DNA of 64,000 bases from positions 1 through 64,000 of the forward strand of contig CAZUPI010000014.1 of assembly GCA_964621755.1 (NCBI GenBank), written 5' to 3'. The stretch comes from UMGS1696 sp964621755 (GTDB taxonomy: Bacteria; Bacillota; Clostridia; Oscillospirales; CAG-272). A program made the position numbers and the translations under genes. Within the stretch, counting starts at the first letter, position 1; the number at the start of each line of letters is the position of its first letter. A model generated the notes under the pieces. It was not told where the DNA came from. It worked only from the letters and a program-made list of their open reading frames with translations, and searched no databases. This document shows positions 1-10,600 of this stretch, one piece after another.

Positions 1-76
1 TCTTACCGTGGTCAACGTGACCAATTGTACCAATATTTACATGGGGCTTGGTACGCTCAAAATGTGCCTTTGCCAT
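1..76 (-). CDS. tuf: elongation factor Tu, N-terminal fragment (cut by window edge)
   Basis: Only the first 25 codons are present. They read MAKAHFERTKPHVNIGTIG followed by HVDHGK, the canonical EF-Tu start with the G1 P-loop. EF-Tu is the GTPase that delivers aminoacyl-tRNA to the ribosome. A strong Shine-Dalgarno site (GGAGGAT on the minus strand, about 83-90) precedes the ATG. It is the last visible gene of the str operon, 115 nt downstream of fusA, so the order rpsL-rpsG-fusA-tuf is classical. The gap to fusA contains a degenerate copy of the dispersed palindrome. Confidence 0.95.
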   Translation of the reverse strand, partial: MAKAHFERTKPHVNIGTIGHVDHGK

Positions 77-149
77 TTAGATAATCCTCCTGATTTTTGG
101 ATTTGTACTTATTATATATTATTTTTGGTGGTTTGTAAAGGGGTTCCAC

Positions 150-168
150 GCTTTTTTGAGAAAAAAGC
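150..168. repeat. degenerate copy of dispersed palindrome (copy 1)
   Basis: A perfect 8-bp stem, gctttttt / aaaaaagc with loop gag, lies between fusA and tuf. Only the A/T-rich apex of the family is preserved; the G-rich base is reduced to ggggttcc just upstream. Membership of the family is an inference. Confidence 0.4.
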
Positions 169-191
169 TGTGTAAACTTTTTTATGCGCGC

Positions 192-2267
192 TTAATTTGC
201 TTTCTTACCCTGAATCGTTTCGCGGATGCTCTTCGGAACTTCTGCGAAGTGGTCGGGCTCCATAGAGTAGGTGCCGCGTCCCTGTGTACGGGAACGGAGG
301 GCTGTGGAGTAACCGAACATTTCAGACAGCGGAACGAACGCGGTAATCTGGTATGCACCGTATACGGTTTCCATCGAGTTGACCTGTCCTCTGCGCTGGT
401 TGACGTCACCGATAACGTCGCCCATGTATTCTTCTGGAATGACAATGACGACCTTCATAATAGGCTCAGTGAGAACCGGGTCAGCTTTTGCCATAGCATC
501 CTTGAACGCCATAGAACCGGCAATCTTGAACGCCATTTCGGAGGAGTCGACTTCGTGGTAAGAACCGTCATAGAGGTTTACCTTGACGTCAACTACATTG
601 TAGCCTGCGAGAACACCGGATTGCATTGCGCTCTTGATACCTTCTTCAACAGCGGGGATATATTCCTTCGGAATAGAGCCGCCGACGGTGGTATTTTCGA
701 ATACGAAGCCGGCGCCGGGCTCGTTCGGTTCAATTTTGATCTTGACGTGACCGTATTGACCTTTACCACCGGACTGACGAGCGTACTTGAGGTCGCTGTC
801 TGCGGGACGGCGGATGGTTTCCTTGTAAGCAACCTGCGGGCGGCCTACGTTTGCTTCAACCTTGAATTCGCGGAGCAGTCTGTCTACGATGATTTCGAGG
901 TGGAGCTCGCCCATACCTGCGATGATGGTCTGACCGGTATCTTCATCGGTGTAGGTACGGAAGGTCGGGTCTTCTTCGGCGAGTTTTGCCAGGGCGATGC
1001 CCATCTTTTCTTCGCCCGCCTTAGTTTTCGGTTCGATTGCGACACGAATAACCGGTTCCGGGAATTCCATGGACTCAAGAACGATAGGGCTTCTTTCGTC
1101 ACAGAAGGTATCACCCGTTGTGGTATTCTTTACGCTTACTACGGCTGCGATATCGCCGGAGTAGCACTTGTCGATATCTTTACGATCATTTGCGTGCATC
1201 TGGAGTATACGGCCAAAGCGTTCACGCGCGCGCTTGGTGGGGTTATATGCAGTCTGACCAGCCTCGATGATACCGGAATATACTCTGAAGAAGCAAAGCT
1301 TTCCGACATAGGGGTCGGTCATGATTTTAAATGCGAGAGCTGCGAAAGGCGCGTCGTCGGATGCCGGACGTGTTTCTTCCTCTTCAGTTTCGGGGTTGAT
1401 ACCCTTTACTGCGGGAATGTCAGTCGGGGACGGCATGTAGTCGATGATTGCATCAAGGAGCTTCTGAACACCCTTATTCTTATAAGAGGTGCCGCAGATG
1501 ACAGGGACGATCTGGTTATGGATTGTAGCCTGTCTGAGAGCCGCCTTGAGTTCAGGAACGGTGATTTCCTCACCTTCGACGAACTTCTCGAAAAGGGTAT
1601 CGTCCGTTTCAGCGATAGCTTCGACCATTGCGTCGTGATATTCCTGCGCCTTTTCGACCATATCGGCGGGGATGGGTTCGACACGCATGTCTTTGCCGAG
1701 GTCATCGTAGTAGATGTCGGCTTCCATAGCCATGAGGTCGATGATACCGCGGAACGAATCTTCAGAACCTATAGGAAGCTGAATCGGGACAGCGTTGGCC
1801 TTGAGACGCTCTTTCATCATGTCAACAACATGGTAGAAGTTAGCGCCCATGATGTCCATCTTATTGACGTAAGCCATTCTCGGAACGCCGTATTTGTCAG
1901 CCTGTCTCCATACTGTTTCGGACTGCGGTTCAACGCCGCCCTTTGCACAGAATACGGTCACAGATCCGTCGAGAACTCTGAGAGAACGCTCGACTTCGAC
2001 AGTGAAGTCAACGTGTCCTGGGGTATCTATAATGTTGATTCGCGTATTTTTCCAGAAGCATGTTGTGGCTGCCGATGTGATGGTAATACCTCTCTCCTGC
2101 TCTTGTTCCATAAAGTCCATAACAGCGGTACCCTCATGGGTCTCGCCGATTTTATGGGTCTTACCGGTGTAGAACAGAATGCGCTCCGTGGTAGTGGTCT
2201 TACCGGCATCAATGTGAGCCATGATACCGATGTTCCGTGTACGCTCAAGTGAATATTCCCTTGGCAT
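192..2267 (-). CDS. fusA: elongation factor G
   Basis: This 691-residue GTPase drives ribosomal translocation and, with RRF, ribosome recycling in the cytosol. The start MPREYSLERTRNIGIMAHID and the G1 motif AHIDAGKTTTTE are diagnostic. The G2/G3 region includes RGITITSAA and DTPGHVDFT, and NKMD is the G4 motif. Length is normal for the family. An AAAGGAGA Shine-Dalgarno site lies upstream of the ATG. It follows rpsG after 65 nt in the str operon. The opposite strand is open for nearly 700 codons, which reflects strong codon bias and not a second gene. Confidence 0.98.
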   Translation of the reverse strand: MPREYSLERTRNIGIMAHIDAGKTTTTERILFYTGKTHKIGETHEGTAVMDFMEQEQERGITITSAATTCFWKNTRINIIDTPGHVDFTVEVERSLRVLDGSVTVFCAKGGVEPQSETVWRQADKYGVPRMAYVNKMDIMGANFYHVVDMMKERLKANAVPIQLPIGSEDSFRGIIDLMAMEADIYYDDLGKDMRVEPIPADMVEKAQEYHDAMVEAIAETDDTLFEKFVEGEEITVPELKAALRQATIHNQIVPVICGTSYKNKGVQKLLDAIIDYMPSPTDIPAVKGINPETEEEETRPASDDAPFAALAFKIMTDPYVGKLCFFRVYSGIIEAGQTAYNPTKRARERFGRILQMHANDRKDIDKCYSGDIAAVVSVKNTTTGDTFCDERSPIVLESMEFPEPVIRVAIEPKTKAGEEKMGIALAKLAEEDPTFRTYTDEDTGQTIIAGMGELHLEIIVDRLLREFKVEANVGRPQVAYKETIRRPADSDLKYARQSGGKGQYGHVKIKIEPNEPGAGFVFENTTVGGSIPKEYIPAVEEGIKSAMQSGVLAGYNVVDVKVNLYDGSYHEVDSSEMAFKIAGSMAFKDAMAKADPVLTEPIMKVVIVIPEEYMGDVIGDVNQRRGQVNSMETVYGAYQITAFVPLSEMFGYSTALRSRTQGRGTYSMEPDHFAEVPKSIRETIQGKKAN

Positions 2268-2332
2268 ATATTATTAAATCTCCTTTATAAACGGTACTGC
2301 TGTCGGGTTCGCGGGATGAAAACGGGGAAAAA

Positions 2333-2803
2333 TTAATACTTGAAATGTGCGAAAGCCTTGTTGGCTTCTGCCATTCTGTGTGTTTCTTCTTTTTTCTTGA
2401 ATGCGCCGCCGGCGTTGTTTTTCGCGTCCATAATTTCAGCTGCAAGACGTTCGGACATGGTGCGTTCGCTTCTTGTGCGTGCATACGCAACGAGCCAACG
2501 GAGACCGAGCGTCTGGCGGCGTTCGGGTCTAACATCCATAGGAACTTGGTAGTTGGAACCGCCGACACGACGAGCCTTTACTTCAAGACTAGGCATTACG
2601 TTTTCGAGAGCTTCGGTGAATACTTCGAGAGGATTCTGACCGACTTTAGCCTCTACTTCCGCAAAAGCGTCATAAACGATTTTCTGAGCGACGCCCTTTT
2701 TGCCGTCATACATTACATTATTGATGAGCTTTGTAACGAGCTTGGAATTGTAAAGCGGATCCGGCAGAACGTCTCTTTTTGATATCTGACCTCTTCTTGA
2801 CAC
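2333..2803 (-). CDS. rpsG: 30S ribosomal protein S7
   Basis: This 156-residue S7 nucleates assembly of the 30S head by binding the 3' domain of 16S rRNA and contacts the E-site tRNA. MSRRGQ, KLINNVMYDGKKG and the ARTRSERTMSERLA region match the family. The start codon is GTG (plus-strand cac at 2801-2803), supported by an AAGGAGGG Shine-Dalgarno site about 8 nt upstream. It lies 152 nt downstream of rpsL and 65 nt upstream of fusA. In other bacteria S7 can repress its operon; no leader structure for this was identified here. Confidence 0.97.
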   Translation of the reverse strand: MSRRGQISKRDVLPDPLYNSKLVTKLINNVMYDGKKGVAQKIVYDAFAEVEAKVGQNPLEVFTEALENVMPSLEVKARRVGGSNYQVPMDVRPERRQTLGLRWLVAYARTRSERTMSERLAAEIMDAKNNAGGAFKKKEETHRMAEANKAFAHFKY

Positions 2804-2955
2804 AGTAACTTCCCTCCTTCATGAAAAATATGAATTCATAGGTACTCGAAAGATAAACTCCCGCTCGTGCAAGCCGGTCATATAAACATTTATTACTTAT
2901 ATGAGGACCTTACACAAACGAATATCGAGTGAATGGATAATGCAGAGCTTTGGAA

Positions 2956-3369
2956 TTACTTCTTTGCTCTCTTTGCGCCGTACTTAGAACGGGACTGCTT
3001 ACGGTTTGCAACGCCCTGAGCATCGAGAGTACCACGGATGATGTGGTAACGAACACCAGGAAGGTCACGTACACGTCCGCCGCGGATAAGTACTACGGAG
3101 TGTTCCTGAAGATTGTGGCCGATACCCGGAATGTAAGTGGTAGCTTCCATACCGTTGGTCAGTCTTACTCTGGCGATTTTACGGAGAGCAGAGTTCGGCT
3201 TCTTCGGTTGCATTGTTGTTACCTTTGTGCAGACGCCGCGCTTCTGGGGAGAGCTCTGGTCGGTTGCGCGATTCTTGAGTGTGTTGAAACCCTGCTGAAG
3301 AACCGGTGCTTTAGACTTATAGGTCTTGTCCTGTCTTCCCTGCTTAACGAGCTGGTTAAATGTAGGCAT
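2956..3369 (-). CDS. rpsL: 30S ribosomal protein S12 with Arg at the Lys88 position
   Basis: This 137-residue protein of the decoding centre controls tRNA-selection fidelity. The ATG at 3369 is chosen because MPTFNQLVKQG is the family N terminus and GGAGGAC precedes it; the open frame extends upstream without meaning. The PKKPNSALRK loop is intact. The second decoding-centre loop reads GGRVRDLPGVRYH, so residue 101 is Arg (codon CGT) where E. coli and most bacteria have Lys88. Lys88-to-Arg is a known streptomycin-resistance substitution. First gene of the str operon behind a consensus promoter. Confidence 0.97.
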   Translation of the reverse strand: MPTFNQLVKQGRQDKTYKSKAPVLQQGFNTLKNRATDQSSPQKRGVCTKVTTMQPKKPNSALRKIARVRLTNGMEATTYIPGIGHNLQEHSVVLIRGGRVRDLPGVRYHIIRGTLDAQGVANRKQSRSKYGAKRAKK

Positions 3370-3487
3370 TTTTGTCCTCCTTTTCTTTCGTAATAAATGT
3401 TTATATACAACCGAATTGCTCCGGATGTAAGCATCTTTACTGCAAAATTGGGCATAAATAAAGATACCCAAAAATTGCGTACGCTTC

Positions 3488-3516
3488 ATTATATCACCCG
3501 ACTCCGCTTTTGTCAA
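3488..3516 (-). promoter_or_regulatory. str operon promoter
   Basis: On the minus strand TTGACA (plus 3511-3516) and TATAAT (plus 3488-3493) are both perfect and separated by 17 nt. It leaves a leader of about 110 nt before rpsL. The rest of the 3370-3707 gap holds only repeat copy 2 and A/T-rich sequence. Confidence 0.9.
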
Positions 3517-3659
3517 GCGATATATTTGATAGATATAATATTCTCCCACTTGCACAATAAAATACACAAAAAGCAAAATTATTGTAGACATTTTTGCGCT
3601 GAAAAAATACATGGGACCTTTAAAAAATCCAAGTCTGCTTTGCTTTAGCATACGTTTCA

Positions 3660-3690
3660 GGGGAGGCGCTTTTTCCGAAAACGCCTCCCC
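3660..3690. repeat. dispersed palindrome copy 2, downstream of rpoC
   Basis: A 9-bp stem (ggggaggcg / cgcctcccc) is extended by tttt ccg aaaa at the apex. It lies 18 nt past the rpoC stop and probably marks the end of the rpoBC transcript, although no clear U-run follows on the minus strand. Confidence 0.7.
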
Positions 3691-3707
3691 TTTAAATTTA
3701 TCGGGAA

Positions 3708-6700
3708 TTATTCAAAATCACTATCGTTATTGCCGGGAGCGAATTCTTTTTCGAAATCCTCATCAATAAGGTCTTCACCGTCGAAGCCGTCGTCGACGTC
3801 GTCAAAATCATTGACAATATCTTCCTCTTCCTCGTCGATTACTGCATCGTCAAAGTCTTCGTGGGATTTTTCGGAAAGGTCGTCTTCGCTGATGGCTGCC
3901 TTTGCTTCCTCTATTTCAAGCTCGGACAGTTCCATATTGTACAGCGGGGATTCCATCGGGCGGGTACGCTCCACTTCTATCTTGCGGTAGCAGTCCATAC
4001 CCGTTCCGGCAGGAATGAGACGGCCGATGAGCACGTTTTCCTTGAGCGCGAGCAGGTGGTCGACCTTACCCTTGATGGCGGCTTCCGTGAGGACCTTTGT
4101 TGTTTCCTGGAAGGACGCCGCGGACAGGAACGACTCGGTAAGCAGAGAAGCCTTTGTAATGCCGAGAAGCACCGTTTCGCCCTCCGCCTTACGCAGCTCG
4201 ATCTCTCCGGCCGCGATTCTCTTCTCGATTGCTTCGTTTTCCGTGTAGTATTCGCTCAGGTTTACTGTTGAACCGGAGAGAAGCGGCGTATCGCCCTCTT
4301 CGGTTATCTTTATCTTTCTCGTCATCTGACGGGCGATCACTTCGATGTGCTTGTCGTTGATGTTGATACCCTGGTTGCGGTATACTTTCTGCACTTCCAG
4401 CAGGATGTAGTCATATACATCGTCGATGCCGTTGATGCGGAGGATATCTGCGGGGTTCTTGTCACCCTCGGTCAAAGCAGTGCCGGCCGATACGTGCATT
4501 CCATCGTCAACGACCATATTGGTGCCGAAGGGTATTTGATAGATGATGTCTTCGCCGCCGTCGTCTGGGGTGATGGTGATATTGTGCGTCTTCTTGACCG
4601 CTGTAATGGTAACGGTACCGGCACATTCTGCCACCATCGCTGTCTTCTTCGGCTTGCGCGCCTCGAACAGCTCTTCTACTCGCGGAAGACCCTGTGTGAT
4701 GTTTGCCGCAGCAACGCCGCCGGTGTGGAACGTACGCATGGTAAGCTGGGTACCGGGTTCACCGATGGACTGCGCCGCGATGATACCAACGGCTTCTCCC
4801 ACGTTTACCGGACGGTCGTTTGCAAGGTCGGAACCGTAGCAGTGGGCGCAGACGCCGTAGCGGGAACGGCACTGGAGAACGGTACGGATGTAAACCCGTT
4901 CGATTCCGGCTGCGATGATCTTTTTCGCCGCCGCTTCGCTGATCATGGTGTTGTTTTCCACAAGAACTTCGCCTGTTGCGGGGTCCACAACGTTGCCGAT
5001 GGTATACCGTCCGACGAGTCTGTCCTTGAGAGGTTCGACTACTTGACCGTCAACTTTGATATCCGATACCCAGATACCGTGTGTTGAGCCGCAGTCATCC
5101 TCGCGGATGATGACGTCCTGCGCAACGTCTACAAGACGACGGGTCAGGTATCCGGAGTCTGCTGTCTTCAGTGCGGTATCGGACAGGGATTTACGCGCGC
5201 CCTTTGCCGCCATGAAGTATTCGAGGATGGAAAGACCTTCACGGAAGTTGGACTTAATCGGGATTTCAATTGTACGTCCGTTTGTCGCGAACATAAGACC
5301 ACGCATACCTGCGAGCTGACGCATCTGCGTTATGGAACCACGGGCGCCGGAGTCAGCCATCATCTTGATCGGATTGTAGCGGTCGAAGTTTGCCTGAAGA
5401 GCCGCGACAACGTCGTCTGTGGTCTTGTTCCAGAGCTTGATGACGCTCTCGTAACGTTCGTCTTCGGTCATCTCACCGCGCCTATACATCTTTTCGATCC
5501 GTTCAACGTTCTTTTCAGACTGTGCGATGATGGAATATTTTTCTTTCGGAATGGTCATATCGGCGACGGAAATCGAAATCGAACCGCGGGTCGAATATTT
5601 GTAACCCATCGACTTGATTTCGTCGAGTACGGCTGCCGTCACAGCAAAACCGTGTGTGCGAATGCAGCGGTCGACGATATCGGAGAGCTTATTGGAGCTT
5701 GTGACAAAGTCGATTTCGAGCTTGAAGGCGTTTTCCGGCTTGCTTCTGTCAACGTAGCCCAGGTCCTGCGGAATCGGACGGTTGAAGATGAGTCTGCCGA
5801 GCGTAGCTTTAACGCGGCCCGTGCGCTCTACGCCGTCGATGACTTTCGTTGTGCGGACTTCAATCGGCGCATGCAGACCGAGCAGACCGGTTTCATATGC
5901 CATCATCGCTTCATCGAAGTCGCGATAGCACTTGAGGTGTTCGGGGTCTCCTGTGTCGCCGGGCTCGCCGGGTTTATCGAGGGTCAGATAGAAGGAGCCG
6001 AGAACCATATCCTGCGACGGAACGGCAATAGCGCGGCCGTCAACCGGCTTCAGAAGGTTGTTCGCGGAGAGCATGAGGAAGCGGGCTTCCGCCTGTGCTT
6101 CTGCGGACAGCGGCACGTGAACCGGCATCTGGTCGCCGTCGAAGTCCGCGTTGAACGCCTTGCAGACGAGCGGATGCAGCTTGATAGCCTTCCCTTCGAC
6201 GAGGACGGGTTCGAACGCCTGAATTGACAAGCGGTGCAGGGTCGGCGCACGGTTCAGAAGGACGGGATGGGACTTGATGACGTTTTCAAGAGAGTCCCAT
6301 ACATCGGGGTGGACCTTCTCCACCTTCTTTTTTGCTTCCTTTATATTAGCGGCCATGCCGGTTTCGACGAGTCTCTTCATGACGAACGGCTTGAACAGCT
6401 CGAGCGCCATTTCTTTCGGCAGGCCGCACTGATAAATCTTGAGGTCGGGACCAACGACGATAACGGAACGTCCGGAATAGTCAACACGCTTGCCGAGGAG
6501 GTTCTGACGGAAACGGCCCTGCTTACCGCGGAGCATTTCGGACAGGGACTTCAAGGGACGGCTGGACGGACCGGTGACCGGCTTTCCGCGGCGGCCGTTG
6601 TCGATAAGCGCGTCTACGGCTTCCTGGAGCATACGCTTTTCGTTGCGGATGATGATATCCGGCGCGTGCAGTTCCATCAGACGCTTCAGACGGTTATTTC

Positions 6701-7487
6701 TGTTGATAACGCGTCTGTAGAGGTCGTTTAAGTCGGATGAAGCGAAGCGGCCGCCGTCGAGCTGGACCATCGGACGGATTTCCGGCGGAATGACCGGAAC
6801 CACGTCGAGAATCATCCATTCGGGACGGTTGTGGGACTTGCGGAATGCTTCGACCACTTCGAGGCGTTTGACGAGGCGGATTTTCTTTTGACCGGAGGAA
6901 TTTGCAAGCTCTGCTTTCAGCTGTTCTGAGAGCGCTTCGACGTCGAGCTCGGCGAGAAGCTCACGGATGGCCTGTGCGCCCATGCCGACGCGGAAGTCGT
7001 TCTCGTGCTTTTCGTATGCTTCGCGGTACTCCTTCTCATTCAGAAGGTCGTACTTTTTGAGCTTGGTTGTGCCGGGGTCAATGACGATATATGCAGCGAA
7101 ATATAAAACTTTTTCGAGAAGTCTCGGTGAAATGTCGAGGAGCAGACCAATACGGGACGGAATCGCGCGGAAGTACCAGATATGCGAAACGGGGGCTGCG
7201 AGAACGATGTGTCCCATTCTCTCGCGGCGGACCTTTTTCTGTGTGACCATGACGCCGCACTTTTCGCAGACCTTACCTTTATATCTCTGACGCTTGTATT
7301 TTCCGCAGAGGCATTCCCAGTCCTTGGTAGGACCAAAAATTCTTTCGCAGAAAAGACCGTCACGTTCTGCTTTAAGCGTACGATAGTTAATCGTTTCCGG
7401 CTTTTTCACTTCGCCGCACGACCAGCTCGTAATCATTTCCGGAGACGCTAAACCTATTTTAATAGAATCAAATACATTGCGTTCCAT
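3708..7487 (-). CDS. rpoC: DNA-directed RNA polymerase subunit beta'
   Basis: This 1259-residue catalytic subunit of RNA polymerase carries the active-site Mg-binding motif NADFDGDQM. The N-terminal zinc ribbon (CLCGKYKRQRYKG then CEKCG) and the second zinc cluster (CRSRYGVCAHC) are intact. The C terminus is a long acidic tail rich in Asp and Glu ending in NNDSDFE, more extended than in E. coli. AAGGAT precedes the ATG. It lies 175 nt downstream of rpoB and is probably co-transcribed with it. The conserved L7Ae-type ribosomal protein gene often found between rpoC and rpsL in Bacillota is absent. Confidence 0.98.
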   Translation of the reverse strand: MERNVFDSIKIGLASPEMITSWSCGEVKKPETINYRTLKAERDGLFCERIFGPTKDWECLCGKYKRQRYKGKVCEKCGVMVTQKKVRRERMGHIVLAAPVSHIWYFRAIPSRIGLLLDISPRLLEKVLYFAAYIVIDPGTTKLKKYDLLNEKEYREAYEKHENDFRVGMGAQAIRELLAELDVEALSEQLKAELANSSGQKKIRLVKRLEVVEAFRKSHNRPEWMILDVVPVIPPEIRPMVQLDGGRFASSDLNDLYRRVINRNNRLKRLMELHAPDIIIRNEKRMLQEAVDALIDNGRRGKPVTGPSSRPLKSLSEMLRGKQGRFRQNLLGKRVDYSGRSVIVVGPDLKIYQCGLPKEMALELFKPFVMKRLVETGMAANIKEAKKKVEKVHPDVWDSLENVIKSHPVLLNRAPTLHRLSIQAFEPVLVEGKAIKLHPLVCKAFNADFDGDQMPVHVPLSAEAQAEARFLMLSANNLLKPVDGRAIAVPSQDMVLGSFYLTLDKPGEPGDTGDPEHLKCYRDFDEAMMAYETGLLGLHAPIEVRTTKVIDGVERTGRVKATLGRLIFNRPIPQDLGYVDRSKPENAFKLEIDFVTSSNKLSDIVDRCIRTHGFAVTAAVLDEIKSMGYKYSTRGSISISVADMTIPKEKYSIIAQSEKNVERIEKMYRRGEMTEDERYESVIKLWNKTTDDVVAALQANFDRYNPIKMMADSGARGSITQMRQLAGMRGLMFATNGRTIEIPIKSNFREGLSILEYFMAAKGARKSLSDTALKTADSGYLTRRLVDVAQDVIIREDDCGSTHGIWVSDIKVDGQVVEPLKDRLVGRYTIGNVVDPATGEVLVENNTMISEAAAKKIIAAGIERVYIRTVLQCRSRYGVCAHCYGSDLANDRPVNVGEAVGIIAAQSIGEPGTQLTMRTFHTGGVAAANITQGLPRVEELFEARKPKKTAMVAECAGTVTITAVKKTHNITITPDDGGEDIIYQIPFGTNMVVDDGMHVSAGTALTEGDKNPADILRINGIDDVYDYILLEVQKVYRNQGININDKHIEVIARQMTRKIKITEEGDTPLLSGSTVNLSEYYTENEAIEKRIAAGEIELRKAEGETVLLGITKASLLTESFLSAASFQETTKVLTEAAIKGKVDHLLALKENVLIGRLIPAGTGMDCYRKIEVERTRPMESPLYNMELSELEIEEAKAAISEDDLSEKSHEDFDDAVIDEEEEDIVNDFDDVDDGFDGEDLIDEDFEKEFAPGNNDSDFE

Positions 7488-7599
7488 TGACAGTATCCTT
7501 CTCTATATAATTTAATCGGTGCCTCACAGGACTCGTCTGCAAATCTGTTTCGCAGGTTTACAGGTGATTTTCACGATGCGGGACCGAGGTAGGGGAGTC

Positions 7600-7627
7600 G
7601 GCTCCGGCGCCTAAAACGCCGGAAGCC
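7600..7627 (-). other. intercistronic hairpin between rpoB and rpoC
   Basis: ggctccggcg pairs with cgccgg-agcc (10 bp, one bulged A, loop about 7 nt). No U-run follows on the minus strand, so it is not an obvious terminator. It could stabilise or process the rpoB-rpoC message. Function is not known. Confidence 0.4.
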
Positions 7628-7662
7628 TGAAAAGCTTGTGTTGGGATTGGTATCGTTTTATA

Positions 7663-10600
7663 TCAATCAAACGAATCCATGTCACCGATGTCGTCGTCGA
7701 AGGAATATTCGCCGCGGTCTGCTGCAATCAGCATATCGTCGTCGGGCTCTTCCTGTCCGTCCGCGCCGTCAAGGGATTCTTCCTGATAGGACTTGTACAT
7801 GTCGTCTGTTTCTACCGCTGTACCGACATCTTCCTCGCTGACGTCGTTTCCGTCCGAAATGATGTTCGGGGTTACGACGTCGTCGTCTCCGATGGTGGCA
7901 AGCTCGATCTCTTCTCCGTTTTCTCCGAGAACGCGGACATCGAGCGCGAGGGACTGGAGTTCCTTTACAAGGACCTTGAACGCTTCCGGAACGCCCGGAG
8001 TCGGGATATTCTGTCCCTTTACGATAGCTTCGTATGTCTTGACACGTCCGATGGTATCGTCAGACTTGACGGTCAGGATTTCCTGGAGCGTATATGCTGC
8101 GCCGTATGCTTCCAGCGCCCATACTTCCATTTCTCCGAATCGCTGTCCGCCGAACTGCGCCTTACCGCCGAGCGGCTGCTGGGTTACCAGAGAATAAGGA
8201 CCTGTGGAACGTGCGTGAATCTTATCGTCGACAAGGTGGTGCAGCTTCAGGTAGTACATGATGCCGACGGTAACCGGGTTGTCAAAGGGCTCGCCGGTGC
8301 GTCCGTCGTACAGGATTGTCTTGCCGTCGACTACTTTCAGCTTACCGGCCTGTCTCAGCTCTTCCAGATGAGCTTCGTCGTCCCGTTCCTCTCCCGTGAT
8401 TGGGCGCAGGTCGCGTATACCGGTCGCCGGGTCAAAGGACTCCTCAAACAGATTCTTACCGGTTACGTTTTCGTTGGGCATGACGTCGCGGTCGAGTCCG
8501 GCCAGCTTCAGGCACTCGGAAATGTCCGCTTCTGTTGCGCCGTCGAAGACAGGGGTCATGATTTTCCAACCGAGCTTCTTTGCCGCGATGCCAAGGTGAA
8601 CTTCAAGCACCTGTCCGATATTCATTCGGGACGGCACGCCCAGCGGGTTCAGCACGATGTCAAGCGGCGTACCGTCGGGAAGGAACGGCATGTCCTCCGG
8701 CGGGAGAATGCGCGATACGACGCCTTTGTTTCCGTGACGGCCGGCCATTTTGTCGCCGACGGATATTTTTCTTTTCTGCGCGATGTAGACGCGGACATCC
8801 TTGTTGACTCCCGGAGGAAGCGCGTCGCCCGCTTCTCTTGTGAAGACCTTGACGTCGACAACAATTCCGTTTTCGCCGTGCGGTACTTTGAGAGAAGTAT
8901 CTCTCACTTCGCGGGCCTTTTCGCCGAAGATGGCGCGGAGAAGTCTTTCTTCCGCGGTCAGCTCTGTTTCGCCCTTCGGCGTCACTTTACCGACAAGGAT
9001 ATCGCCCGCGTGTACTTCCGTACCTTTTTTGATGATACCGGACGCGTCGAGGTCCTTCAGTGCGTCGTCGCCGACATTCGGGATTTCACGGGTGATTTCT
9101 TCCGGACCGAGCTTGGTATCGCGCGCTTCGTGTGAATATTCTTCTATATGGATGGAGGTGTATACGTCGTCGCGGACGAGTCTCTCGTTCAGGAGAACGG
9201 CGTCCTCGTAGTTGTAGCCCTCCCATGTCATGAAGCCAATGAGAGCGTTCTTACCGAGGGCAATTTCACCGTCGGAGGTCGACGGACCGTCGGCAATAAT
9301 CTGGCCCGCTTCCACGCGGTCGCCCTGATTGATGATAGGTCTCTGGTTGACGCAGGTTCCCTGGTTGGAGCGCTTGAACTTGATGAGGCGGTACGTATCT
9401 TTGTGACCGTCGTCGCAGTGCACCACGATTTCGTCCGCGGTGACACTTTCCGCCCAGCCGCTGTTTTCGCAGACTACGACAACGCCGGAGTCGATCGCGG
9501 CCTTGTATTCCATACCGGTGCCGACGATTGGCGAATCGGTGGTGAGAAGCGGAACTGCCTGCTTCTGCATGTTCGAACCCATGAGCGCACGGGAGTTGTC
9601 GTCGTTTTCCAGGAACGGGATCATTGCGGTCGCAACGGATACGACCATCTTCGGGGAGACGTCCATGAGAGAAACTTTTGCGGGATCCACTTCGACGATT
9701 TCTGCGCGGTCTCTGGCGGTGACCTTTTTATTTTTGAAGCACATGCCGTCGTCGAGGGGCTCGTTCGCCTGTGCGACGATGTAGTTGTCCTCAATGTCTG
9801 CGGTCATATATTCGATTTCGTCGGTTACACGGTGGCGGACGGTGCCGTCTTCCATGGTCTCGTGCACAACCTTGCGGTAGGGCGCTTCAATGAAACCGTA
9901 CTTCGAAATCTTCGCGTAGGTTGCGAGATAGGAGATAAGACCGATGTTCGGACCTTCCGGGGTCTCGATAGGACACATTCTTCCGTAGTGCGTGTAGTGT
10001 ACGTCACGTACTTCGAAGGAGGCTCTGTCTCTCGAAAGACCGCCCGGACCGAGCGCGGAGAGACGTCTCTTGTGCGTCAGCTCTGCAAGGGGGTTGTTCT
10101 GGTCCATGAATTGGGACAGCGGGGAGCTTCCGAAGAATTCACGGATTGCGGTAACAACCGGACGAATGTTGATCAGTGTCTGGGGAGACAGGGATTCGTT
10201 GTCCTGTATATTCATTCTCTCCTTGACGATCTTATCCATGCGCGCGAGACCGATGCGGAGCTGGTTCTGGAGCAGCTCGCCGACGGAGCGGAGACGACGG
10301 TTGCCAAGGTGGTCGATATCGTCGGTCGTACCGATGTCGTGGGACAGCGCCAGCAGGTAGTTGATGGAGGAGAGGATATCTTCACGTGTAATGTGCTTCG
10401 GGCAAAGCTCAGCGATACGGCGTTTTGCTTCCTTGCGGACCGCTTCCTTGTCGTCGCCGCAGTTGTTTACGATGTCGAGAAGGATGTCGAGACGGCATTT
10501 TTCTGCGACGCCGGAGTCGTGCAGGTCGTAGCCGAGGATATATGCGGGGTCGACCGCACCGTTGGAGAATACTTTAACCTCAGTCGCATCTTCCAGTTCG

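Noticed and set aside
156..2252. 698-codon open frame opposite fusA
   Set aside because: It is the exact complement of a confidently identified gene. The lack of stops follows from avoidance of TTA, CTA and TCA codons; the product has no family features.
2956..3651. 231-residue version of RpsL from an upstream start
   Set aside because: The extra N-terminal part covers the leader and promoter, and the ATG at 3369 has the ribosome-binding site and the family N terminus.
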